A stretch of DNA of 64,000 nt, taken from the NCBI GenBank assembly GCA_009777735.1, contig WRLF01000008.1, forward strand, positions 55,851 to 119,850, in the 5' to 3' direction. Below the pieces are notes generated by a model. It saw nothing but the letters and a program-made list of their open reading frames with translations, searched no databases and was not told the origin of the DNA. Below, one piece after another: positions 26,786-34,735 of this stretch. Within the stretch, counting starts at the first letter, position 1; every line of letters starts with the position of its first letter. This stretch comes from Treponema sp. (GTDB taxonomy: Bacteria > Spirochaetota > Spirochaetia > Treponematales > Breznakiellaceae). The position numbers and the translations under genes were made by a program.

Positions 26786-28609
26786 TTAATTCGCCGTATC
26801 GGGTGATGCGCTGCGAAGCGCCCATAAATGGACTGCCCCGTTGCCGATTTCGCGGATGCCGTCATTCCGAACCAGCGAATAGTTAAGCACGCGGTTGTTC
26901 ACGGCATACAACTGGATGCCGGTCATAACAGGTATCCAGGGCGCTTCTTCAAACACGGCAAGCTGCCAGTCATGGTACTGCTGAACAAGCCATTCTTGAT
27001 CCCATGCCATTTCCGACTCAATGGCATCCATGATTGCATCTAACCGGGGGCTTTGGTATCGGGTATCGTTATGGGGGGTTATGCCCCACAAGCCGCGCGG
27101 GTTGGGGTTGGAACCGACCAGCCATGCGGCATCGAACATATGAATGGCGCCGTTGTCCAGATCATGCCCCAATGTCTCGATACGGTCGTTAAACTCCATT
27201 AAGCCGTTGCGGTACAGTACCACATTTAAACCGATTCTGCGCCAGTCCCGAATATGATGCGGCACGACGAGATGATTCGTGGGGTTTTCATGGACAGCCC
27301 ATACGATTTCAAAAAATTCGCCGGTGTCTTTATGCCGGCGGAATGTTTCGCCATTGCGCCATTCATACCCTGCTTCATCGAGAATTTCGTTTGCTTTATC
27401 CAGATTAAAAGCGGAGAAACCGGTCATATCTTCGCGCATGAAACCGCCCTGCCAGGGAATGATGGCGGTAGCCAGCGGGAAGCGCAGGTTATTAAATATA
27501 TGCCGTGCGACTGTGGCATTGTCCCGTCCGTAGGCCAATGCGCGGCGCAGGTCTATACAATTTGTCGGTAAATCGGGGTTAGGCGTAACCGTCATTGGCT
27601 CATCACGATTTAAAGTACCAAATCTGAAACCCATAAAACTCAAAAGGCGATCCAAAGAAGAAACAAAGGTAACATTTGTCAGCCGGTCTTCATAGTCAGG
27701 AAGTGAAACAGGGGGGAACTCGGCAATATCAAATGTACCTATTCGCATTGCTTCGCCAATTAGGCTGGGATCGATTATGGCTATATTGACCCCGTCAAGT
27801 TTGGGCCGTCCCAGCCAGTAATTCGGGTTAGCGGTAAGTGATACGGATTCGCCGGGAATGGTAGAGTTAAACATAAACGGCCCGTTGCCGATAATATCGG
27901 ATCGGGAATATTCATGATGCAGCACCTGACCATAAGGTATTGAACTCAAACGGTGCCGCGGCAAAGGCTGACTCCATATTCCACCGAACAGCATACTGGG
28001 ATCCATGCTTTCAAAAGAAAATTCTATGGAGCGGCCGTCGTTAAACACCCGAATACCGGAAATCCGGTCTGTTTGCCGGGCGCGGTAGGCTTCTACGCCA
28101 ATGACCGTACTGGTATTTAGAGCGGGACCGAATCGCTCTGAAATACAATCCGGGTGGGCAATCAACAAAAAAGCATATTCCAGATCATACATGGTAACCG
28201 GTTCACCATCGTGCCAGTACATCTCCACGTCATCATGGAAATGCAAGGTAAAAGTAGCAGGAATGGATTCATGATCATATTCATACCAGGCCGGCCCGTT
28301 GTGGCCGTACATATTACCCGGATTAAGGTTCAGTAAATCGCTGAACATAAAGTCGTTGATTGATCCATCCTGGGCTGTAATGGAAAACGCGGGATTAAAG
28401 ACCCCGGCAAAGCCGCTGTTGGACACGAGTCCAACATTAAGAACTCCGCCAATGCCTTCGCCCCGGGGCATTTCCTCGGGGAACCGTTCCTTCAGTGCGG
28501 CAATAGCTGCCATCATGTCTTCCGGCGCCGCATCAATATCTCTGGCATCCCTGCATGCCGAAAAACCCAACATACCAACAAATACAACCACTGAAATAAA
28601 ATTACGCAT
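26786..28609 (-). CDS. Oligopeptide/dipeptide-type binding lipoprotein (first copy)
   Basis: Family 5 solute-binding protein, 607 residues, at the long end for the family. The signal peptide ends in lipobox GFSAC. Landmarks are FTLHFHDDVEMYWHDGEPVTMYDL, shown in part by TMYDLEYAFLL, then GNGPFMFNSTIPGESVSLTANPNYW and DLRRALAYGRDNATVARHIF in shorter pieces. AAGGAGG lies before the ATG. It lies 27 bases after the OppC gene. Its low similarity to the second copy suggests an old duplication or separate recruitment, and a different ligand. Confidence 0.87.
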   Translation of the reverse strand: MRNFISVVVFVGMLGFSACRDARDIDAAPEDMMAAIAALKERFPEEMPRGEGIGGVLNVGLVSNSGFAGVFNPAFSITAQDGSINDFMFSDLLNLNPGNMYGHNGPAWYEYDHESIPATFTLHFHDDVEMYWHDGEPVTMYDLEYAFLLIAHPDCISERFGPALNTSTVIGVEAYRARQTDRISGIRVFNDGRSIEFSFESMDPSMLFGGIWSQPLPRHRLSSIPYGQVLHHEYSRSDIIGNGPFMFNSTIPGESVSLTANPNYWLGRPKLDGVNIAIIDPSLIGEAMRIGTFDIAEFPPVSLPDYEDRLTNVTFVSSLDRLLSFMGFRFGTLNRDEPMTVTPNPDLPTNCIDLRRALAYGRDNATVARHIFNNLRFPLATAIIPWQGGFMREDMTGFSAFNLDKANEILDEAGYEWRNGETFRRHKDTGEFFEIVWAVHENPTNHLVVPHHIRDWRRIGLNVVLYRNGLMEFNDRIETLGHDLDNGAIHMFDAAWLVGSNPNPRGLWGITPHNDTRYQSPRLDAIMDAIESEMAWDQEWLVQQYHDWQLAVFEEAPWIPVMTGIQLYAVNNRVLNYSLVRNDGIREIGNGAVHLWALRSASPDTAN

Positions 28610-28636
28610 AACAACCTCCTTATAACCTCTTACCTT

Positions 28637-29518
28637 TTATACTTTCCTCTGCCTTACATCGGCGGCGCGGCTTAAAGCCTGCCCCACGCTGTAGATGCAT
28701 AGCATTAAAATAAATATCAGCAGGGCGGCGGGCAGCCATTGCCACATGCGAAACTGCAGATTGTACGGTGCAAGAGCATGGGACAGCAGCGCTCCCAGGG
28801 ACGGTGTTCCAAAGGGCAGGCCAAAGCCCAGAAATGTAAGCCCGGTTTCAATACCGATATTGGCGGCAAGAGAAAGGGTCAAATTTACCGTAATAACCGG
28901 TACGAGGTTAGGCAGTACTTCCCGCAGCATGATAACGATATTGCGTGTGCCCAGGGTTTTTGAAGCGGATACATAATCAAGATTGCGCTGGGCCAGCGCC
29001 ATGGCCCGGATAATTCTGGCAGTCCCCATCCAGGAAAAGGCCGTCATCACCAGAACAAAATGAACCACCGTATAATTGGGAATTACCGTTATAAATACAA
29101 TGATACACATCAATGAAGGCAGCATGAGCCAGGTGTCCATTACCCGCATTATTGCATTATCCGTATGACCTCCGTAGAAACCCGAGACAAGCCCTATGGA
29201 AATGCCGATGATTTTGCTCAGAATGGTAACCGTAAACCCCACAAGCAATGAGTTTCTCGCGCCTAAAATCAGCATGCCGATCATGCCGCGCCCCCCCTCA
29301 TCCGTTCCTAAAATAAATTGAGCCGAGGGCGCAAGATTACGGTTGGCAAGATGACCGTCCAATACCGTATCTTCATCGAGCGCGGCTGCTATTATAAATG
29401 TGCTGATCATTATGGCGCAAAAAAGTATCAATCCAATAAATGCGATTTTATCTTTATAAATCTCCCGCCACATGGTGCGAAACGCCGACGGCGGGCTATT
29501 TGACACATTCATTCCCAT
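28637..29518 (-). CDS. oppC: OppC/DppC-type ABC permease
   Basis: Second permease of the peptide importer, 293 residues with an N-terminal cytoplasmic stretch, one helix (about 28-52), a periplasmic region with the GTDEGGRGMIGMLILGARNS motif typical of OppC/DppC, and five further helices. The EAA-like loop is LDYVSASKTLGTRNIVIMLR, with VLPNLVPVITVN following. Either codon 1 or codon 3 could be the start; GAGGA lies just upstream. A 177-base gap containing a repeat element separates it from oppB, although the rest of the operon is tightly packed. Confidence 0.9.
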   Translation of the reverse strand: MGMNVSNSPPSAFRTMWREIYKDKIAFIGLILFCAIMISTFIIAAALDEDTVLDGHLANRNLAPSAQFILGTDEGGRGMIGMLILGARNSLLVGFTVTILSKIIGISIGLVSGFYGGHTDNAIMRVMDTWLMLPSLMCIIVFITVIPNYTVVHFVLVMTAFSWMGTARIIRAMALAQRNLDYVSASKTLGTRNIVIMLREVLPNLVPVITVNLTLSLAANIGIETGLTFLGFGLPFGTPSLGALLSHALAPYNLQFRMWQWLPAALLIFILMLCIYSVGQALSRAADVRQRKV

Positions 29519-29524
29519 ATTTCC

Positions 29525-29673
29525 TCACACAAAGGCACAAAGACACAGAGATTGGGGAGTACTTTATAAGTACCGCGTTTTTCGTCCGTGTTTCTGTCAG
29601 GTTTTCTCTTAAACACCTTTAACTTCCCTTTCTTCATCTCTGTGCCTTCGTGCCTCTGTGCCTCCGTGTGAAA
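29525..29673. repeat. Dispersed CACAAAGGCACAAAG-type repeat with inverted ends
   Basis: About 150 bases between oppC and oppB. The left end (from 29525) reads TCACACAAAGGCACAAAGAC, then ACAGAG. The right end (about 29638-29673) carries the complement-like TCTGTGCCTTCGTGCCTCTG followed by TGCCTCCGTGTGA, giving imperfect inverted termini made of short CAC/AAAG or CAC/GAAG units. Its left 23 bases recur exactly, in the other orientation, inside polA at 52111-52133. It looks like a small non-autonomous repeat family. Confidence 0.75.
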
Positions 29674-29695
29674 AACAGCCAATGATGTCTCCTCA

Positions 29696-30667
29696 TTATT
29701 TTATCCTAATTCGAGGATCGACTATGGTTAATATTATATCAGAAAGCAGGGCGCCGAGAGCGATTAATACGGCAAACAGCATAACCAGGGCGTTAACCGT
29801 GGAAAAATCCCTTCCGGTAATTGATGTTAAAAACAACAACCCCATGCCGGGATAAGAAAAAATCCGTTCGATAAAAATCGAGCCAACCAGCAGATTCACA
29901 ATGATGAAACCGATATTGGATGCGATGGGAACGAGGGCGTTTCTGAAAATATGCCGGGAATACACTACGCTTTCCGGTACACCTTTTGATCGTGCGGTTG
30001 TCACAAAATCCGATGCTTTAAATCTGACGATCTCGCCGCGCAGGTACTGGATTATGCCAATGGTGCTTAACAGCGCAGCCGTTATGGCGGGAAGGATCAT
30101 GTGGTGGAGGCGGCTTAAAAAAAATGTAATGCCGCCGGCCTGCACCGCTTCGAGTGTCACGCTGCCACGGACGGGGAACCATTCCAGCCTGAACCCGAAA
30201 ATCAAGAGGTTGATAAGCGCGAACACAATGGTGGGCATGGCCAGGGCAAGATATGTATACAAACCTATCCCCCGGTCAATCAAGCGGTCGTTGTAACGTC
30301 CGGCGATAATGCCCAGGGGGACGGCAATCAGGTACGTGAGCAGCGCGGTAAGTAGTGCCAGCCAAAACGTGTTGCGGGCCCGCTCGCCGATTACATCCAT
30401 AACCGGCCGGGCATGGGTAATGCTGTAACCAAAATCCCCGCGCAGGATGATATTTCCAATCCAGCGGAAATATTGCCGGACGGGAGGATCGTTGAGACCA
30501 AGCTGTTCCCGCAATTGTTCTAACCGTTCCGGGGAAACTGTTGGGTCTTGCGTGCGGCCGGTCAATGCGTCGCCGGGCATTACCCAGGCCAGTGCAAACA
30601 ACAGTACGCTGATAACAATCAACTGCGGTATCATTATTATCATTCGCCGGATTATGGTTTTATGCAT
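29696..30667 (-). CDS. oppB: OppB/DppB-type ABC permease
   Basis: First permease of the peptide importer. The N-terminal helix with IIMIPQLIVISVLLFALAW is followed by the large periplasmic loop typical of OppB (RLEQLREQLGLNDPPVRQYF) and five more helices. The EAA loop contains DFVTTARSKGVPESVVYSRH. The ATG at 30667 follows GGAGGTGGTG directly and overlaps the end of the OppF-type gene by 8 bases, implying translational coupling. An upstream in-frame start would only add residues encoded within oppF. Confidence 0.9.
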   Translation of the reverse strand: MHKTIIRRMIIMIPQLIVISVLLFALAWVMPGDALTGRTQDPTVSPERLEQLREQLGLNDPPVRQYFRWIGNIILRGDFGYSITHARPVMDVIGERARNTFWLALLTALLTYLIAVPLGIIAGRYNDRLIDRGIGLYTYLALAMPTIVFALINLLIFGFRLEWFPVRGSVTLEAVQAGGITFFLSRLHHMILPAITAALLSTIGIIQYLRGEIVRFKASDFVTTARSKGVPESVVYSRHIFRNALVPIASNIGFIIVNLLVGSIFIERIFSYPGMGLLFLTSITGRDFSTVNALVMLFAVLIALGALLSDIILTIVDPRIRIK

Positions 30668-31616
30668 CACCACCTCCGGGCGGCGAGGACTCCGGCATCG
30701 CGGCAAAGTGCGTGCTGCTCACTTCTTTGAGATCATACACCTGGCCGTCCTTGTTATAAAACTGTTCTTTTTCACGCTCGTATTCGTCTGCAAGCTGTTG
30801 GCGCTGCCTGGCGTTTGCATCACGAAGGGCGGGGTCGGTGTCGGGAATTGCGGCAATGAGCTTGCGTGTGTATATGTGCCGGGCATTGTTGTATATACTT
30901 TCCCTTGAGCCGAATTCCACAAAGCGTGCGTTATGCATAATCGCCAGTGTTTCGCACATGTGCCTGACAACGCCCAGGTCGTGGCTGATAAAAAAATACG
31001 TTAAGTGTAATTCCTGCTGAATGTCTTTGAGATAATTAAGCACCTGTGCCTGCACCGATAAATCCAGAGCAGAAACCGGCTCGTCTGCCACGATGAGTTT
31101 TGGCTTTAGTGCAATTGCCCGCGCAATCCCAATCCTCTGCCGCTGACCGCCGGAAAATTCGTGGGGGTATTTCAGCGCTGCGGCGGGAGTTAGCCCGACA
31201 ATGGCCAGAAGCTCATCAACGCTGTACCGTTCTTCTGTTTTTGTCTGATTTTCAAAATTCCGCAGGGGTTCGGCGATAATGTCCAGTACTCGTTTTTTGG
31301 GGTTCAGGGAAGAATATACATCCTGAAAGATCATTTGTACACATTTACGATAAGCAGAATGGTTTTTGCCGATATAGCGGGTAATATCTTCCCCGTCAAA
31401 GAAAATGTTCCCGCCGGTCAGCGGAACCAGTCCGAGGATGGCCTTGCCGATGGTGCTTTTCCCCGATCCGGATTCACCAACAAGCCCTAAAGTCTGCCCC
31501 GGCTCGACAGAGAAGCTTACCCCGTCTACGGCTTTTACCCAGCCGACGGTGCGCCCCAGTATTCCGCCCTTGATGGGGAAGTGTACCTTGAGATCTTTAA
31601 CTTCAAGGAGCGGCAT
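30660..31616 (-). CDS. oppF: OppF/DppF-type ABC ATPase
   Basis: Second ATPase of the peptide importer, 318 residues. Walker A is GESGSGKSTIGKA, the signature is FSGGQRQRIGIARAIAL, Walker B is KLIVADEPVSALD, and the H-loop is YFFISHDLGVVRH. The oligopeptide-type C-terminal region follows (SIYNNARHIYTRKLIAAIPD). The start at 31616 is set by a GGAGGAGG site upstream and overlaps the preceding ATPase gene by 14 bases. Confidence 0.94.
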   Translation of the reverse strand: MPLLEVKDLKVHFPIKGGILGRTVGWVKAVDGVSFSVEPGQTLGLVGESGSGKSTIGKAILGLVPLTGGNIFFDGEDITRYIGKNHSAYRKCVQMIFQDVYSSLNPKKRVLDIIAEPLRNFENQTKTEERYSVDELLAIVGLTPAAALKYPHEFSGGQRQRIGIARAIALKPKLIVADEPVSALDLSVQAQVLNYLKDIQQELHLTYFFISHDLGVVRHMCETLAIMHNARFVEFGSRESIYNNARHIYTRKLIAAIPDTDPALRDANARQRQQLADEYEREKEQFYNKDGQVYDLKEVSSTHFAAMPESSPPGGGDA

Positions 31617-32613
31617 GATACGCCTCCTCCCCTTCAAAATGAAAATCTTTATAACACGAACACAGTACATAATGCCCGGGAGCCGCTTCGTGAAATGCGG
31701 GGACTTCTTCGTGCAGGCTTTTGTTGATCCAGGGAGTTCGGTGGGAAAAACGGCAGCCTGTCCGTGGTAAAAATTGCAGTTCCGGCACCACGCCCTGAAT
31801 AACATGCAGGCGGTTTGCCGCCGAGTTCTTTCCGGGGATGGATGCCAACAGTGAGCGTGTATAGGGATGGAGGGGGTTTTTGAATAAATCCCGTGCGGGA
31901 GCAAGCTCTACGATTTGCCCTGCGTACATTACCCCCACTTTGTCGGCCATTTCCGCCACAACGCCCAGGTCGTGGGTTATCAGCAGGACCGATGACTGTG
32001 TTTCGCTTTGCAGATCCCGCAGTAAATCCAGTATTTGCGCCTGTATGGTGACATCCAAAGCAGTGGTCGGCTCATCGGCTATTATCAGGGCGGGTTTACA
32101 GGCCAGGGCAATGGCAATCATGGCCCTCTGGCGCATGCCGCCGGAAAGTTCGTGGGGAAGCTGGGAATAGGTCAGGGCTGGCTTGTGTATTCCTACTGCC
32201 CCCAGCAGTTCAATAGCCCGTTCTTTTTTTGCTTTTGCGTCTAATCCGGTATGGTAGGTAAGGGATTCTTCTATTTGAGCGCCTACTTTTATGAGGGGGT
32301 TCAGTGCAGTGAGAGGATCCTGGAAGATCATCCCGATATCTCGTCCCCGTATTTTATTAAGCTGCTGGTCTGATAATGTTAACAGGTTTTCACCGTTGTA
32401 TTCGACAGTTCCGGTTATACGGGTATAGTTGGGGTCGTGCAGGCGGACAAGCGATAAGGCCATAGCGCTTTTACCGCAGCCGGATTCACCCACTAAAGCA
32501 AAAACTTCGTTTTTATATATATCAAGGTCAACGCCGTCCACTGCCGCATAATAATTTCCGCTGATTTTAAACGATGTTTGCAGATCTCTTATACTTAAAA
32601 GTGATTCCGGCAT
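31603..32613 (-). CDS. oppD: OppD/DppD-type ABC ATPase
   Basis: First gene of the leftward peptide-transporter operon, 336 residues. Walker A is [12 protein letters not shown], the signature [16 protein letters not shown], Walker [13 protein letters not shown]. The Cys-rich C-terminal oligopeptide-ABC domain is recognisable (CRFSHRTPW and HYVLCSCYK), with three or four Cys of the kind that bind an iron-sulfur cluster in some members. The ATG has no Shine-Dalgarno, but a near-consensus promoter ends 7 bases before it, suggesting a leaderless message. Confidence 0.94.
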   Translation of the reverse strand: MPESLLSIRDLQTSFKISGNYYAAVDGVDLDIYKNEVFALVGESGCGKSAMALSLVRLHDPNYTRITGTVEYNGENLLTLSDQQLNKIRGRDIGMIFQDPLTALNPLIKVGAQIEESLTYHTGLDAKAKKERAIELLGAVGIHKPALTYSQLPHELSGGMRQRAMIAIALACKPALIIADEPTTALDVTIQAQILDLLRDLQSETQSSVLLITHDLGVVAEMADKVGVMYAGQIVELAPARDLFKNPLHPYTRSLLASIPGKNSAANRLHVIQGVVPELQFLPRTGCRFSHRTPWINKSLHEEVPAFHEAAPGHYVLCSCYKDFHFEGEEAYHAAP

Positions 32614-32620
32614 TTAATTA

Positions 32621-32649
32621 TAAATAACATACCAGCATCCCCCTGTCAA
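32621..32649 (-). promoter_or_regulatory. Promoter of the opp operon, probably leaderless
   Basis: On the minus strand a perfect TTGACA (32649-32644), an exact 17-base spacer and TATTTA (32626-32621), with the oppD ATG starting 7 bases later at 32613. Confidence 0.65.
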
Positions 32650-32766
32650 GGCGCCGAATTTCGGGTTTTCAGTTCATAGGTGTCCCCTAAATTCCGTGTC
32701 TGCTGGTTTTATATGGAAGTATTTTATCCAAAAACAGTTACGTTCAAAAAAAACTTAAAAAAAACC

Positions 32767-32794
32767 TTGTTTTTCCGGGAATTCGTGGTATAAT
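32767..32794 (+). promoter_or_regulatory. Promoter of the starch-binding lipoprotein locus, probably leaderless
   Basis: TTGTTT at 32767-32772, a 16-base spacer and a perfect TATAAT at 32789-32794. The ATG at 32804 follows after 9 bases without a Shine-Dalgarno. Between this promoter and that of oppD are about 117 bases with no recognised element. Confidence 0.6.
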
Positions 32795-32803
32795 TTAATA
32801 ACT

Positions 32804-34717
32804 ATGGGGAAAAGAATATATTGCATATTAATTACCCTTCTATTTATGGCAGCCTGTACCATGCCAAAAAGTCCGCCTGCAGTAGCCAGTGTCTCCATAG
32901 AACCGGCATCTGCCATTATAGGGCGGGGTGGACAGATGGAATTTGCCGTTACTGTTATCGTTTCCGGCGGCGCTTCCCGGAGCGTTAACTGGAATGTAAG
33001 CGGAAGAAACGATTCAAGCACAATGATTTTGCCGATTCCCGGTTCCAATAGAGCTATTTTAAGTGTTGCAAACAATGAAACGGCCGGAACTCTGACGATT
33101 ACCGCAACATCAACCGTTGACGATAGCCAAAGCGGCAGCGCAGTGGTTTCTGTTATCTCGGGAATAGGGGGTATTTATATAACCCCATCCGAAATAACCG
33201 TTCTACGCGGACAGGAGCAGCAATTCGAGGCGAATGTTACTGTCACCGGTATGATAGATCTGCCCAGAACGGTAACATGGTTAATTGTATCAGGGCACGA
33301 TCCGGGAACAGCCATTTCAAACGACGGTCTGCTTTCTGTCTCGGCAACTCAAACCCCCGCAGCTCTGATTATACGGGCAACATCAACATACGATCAAAAC
33401 AGATACGGTGAAACAACCATAACCGTTCCCGGCACAGCGCAACTGCCGGCGCCCGTTAATCCCGTACTCAGCGAAGCGGGAGTTGCTTCATGGACAGCTC
33501 CGGCCAACGAAACCAATATAGAAAGTTATTCAGTGCAGTTATACAGGGGGCAAACGATCCTGGGCGCCCCGGTTGTAATCAACAGAGGAACATTATATTC
33601 GCATAGCTTCCTTGATGCCATGCTCACAGCCGGCGCCGGATCATACGCATTCAGGGTAAGGTCTGTCACCGGCAACCCCAACTTCACGGACTCTGCGGAA
33701 GTTCCGTCCTCTGCCAGATCCGTGGTGCAGCGGCCCCAGGCTGTCAACCTCTCATGGAACGGCGATGCTGCCGTCTGGGCTGCCGGACCCGGAGATACTA
33801 CCGGTCTGGGGTACACGATCAGGCTTTACCGGGATGCCGGGCCTACGGCTGTCAGGGAATACTCGCCGGTTACCGGTACGACCCAGAATTTTGCCGCTGA
33901 CATTACCGCTCTGGGCGATGGCGCATACACATTTAAGGTGACTGCTCTTGGTAATGCCGCTCTTGTGTTGGAGGCCGCTGAAACAGATCATTCACCGGTG
34001 AATTTGAAAATGGGCGATGTGTGGCTTGTTGGTACCATGACCGGCTGGAACCTTCCCGGTTTACTAATGACCCAAACCGGCAATACATTCATCTGGGAAG
34101 GAAATGTCGCGGCAAACAGCACATTCAGATTCAGCCTGACCAACACTACCAACTGGGGTGATGTAAACTGGTATGCCCCTCCCGATCCTTATGTTTCCGG
34201 TGGCATTGCAGTTGTTCTCGGTGATCCTGAAAACAACATGTTCCGTTTCAACACCAATCCCTCGCAGGGTGCAAACAGCGTTACCGAAAATACCTGGAGG
34301 ATTACCGAAGCGGGTTTATACAGGTTCATTGTAAAACCTGCCGAAATGAAACTGCGTGTGGAAAAACAGGAGTCGGTTGCGGATTTCATCTTTGAAATTG
34401 TTGATAGAGGCAGCGGTCTGGATATTGCGGAAGGATTACCGACACGGACAATATACAAAACCGGCGGCGCAAATTTTATTCCGGGTGTAGATGATACAGT
34501 AACATTCAGAATAGCGAACCCTGATTCGGGAGCAGTATATACATGGCGCGTGGGTAATGTAACATTACCGGGAACAACACCGGCAAGCATCATGCTTAAT
34601 GCCGCTCAATACCCGGTGGGCTATCATTCGGTACGCCTGATTGTTACCATTAACGGCATTCCCTGGTCATTGCCCACGGAACTTGGCTTTACTGTTGCGG
34701 CGGTAAAATTACCTTAA
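32804..34717 (+). CDS. Starch-binding-type lipoprotein: bacterial Ig domains and SusE/F-like module
   Basis: The signal peptide ends in lipobox MAAC. Two bacterial Ig (Big_2-like) domains follow (about residues 25-118 and 120-212), then two fibronectin-III-like stretches (215-400). Residues about 403-525 contain VWLVGTMTGWN, then TFIWEGNVAANSTFRFSL and a tryptophan-rich loop. This resembles the carbohydrate-binding modules of Bacteroides SusE/SusF. A C-terminal Ig-like domain closes the protein. It likely binds starch at the cell surface (inference from module and neighbouring amylases). It starts a seven-gene lipoprotein series and is followed after 18 bases by a larger paralogue. Confidence 0.72.
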   Translation: MGKRIYCILITLLFMAACTMPKSPPAVASVSIEPASAIIGRGGQMEFAVTVIVSGGASRSVNWNVSGRNDSSTMILPIPGSNRAILSVANNETAGTLTITATSTVDDSQSGSAVVSVISGIGGIYITPSEITVLRGQEQQFEANVTVTGMIDLPRTVTWLIVSGHDPGTAISNDGLLSVSATQTPAALIIRATSTYDQNRYGETTITVPGTAQLPAPVNPVLSEAGVASWTAPANETNIESYSVQLYRGQTILGAPVVINRGTLYSHSFLDAMLTAGAGSYAFRVRSVTGNPNFTDSAEVPSSARSVVQRPQAVNLSWNGDAAVWAAGPGDTTGLGYTIRLYRDAGPTAVREYSPVTGTTQNFAADITALGDGAYTFKVTALGNAALVLEAAETDHSPVNLKMGDVWLVGTMTGWNLPGLLMTQTGNTFIWEGNVAANSTFRFSLTNTTNWGDVNWYAPPDPYVSGGIAVVLGDPENNMFRFNTNPSQGANSVTENTWRITEAGLYRFIVKPAEMKLRVEKQESVADFIFEIVDRGSGLDIAEGLPTRTIYKTGGANFIPGVDDTVTFRIANPDSGAVYTWRVGNVTLPGTTPASIMLNAAQYPVGYHSVRLIVTINGIPWSLPTELGFTVAAVKLP

Positions 34718-34735
34718 AGAAAAGGAGCATAATAC

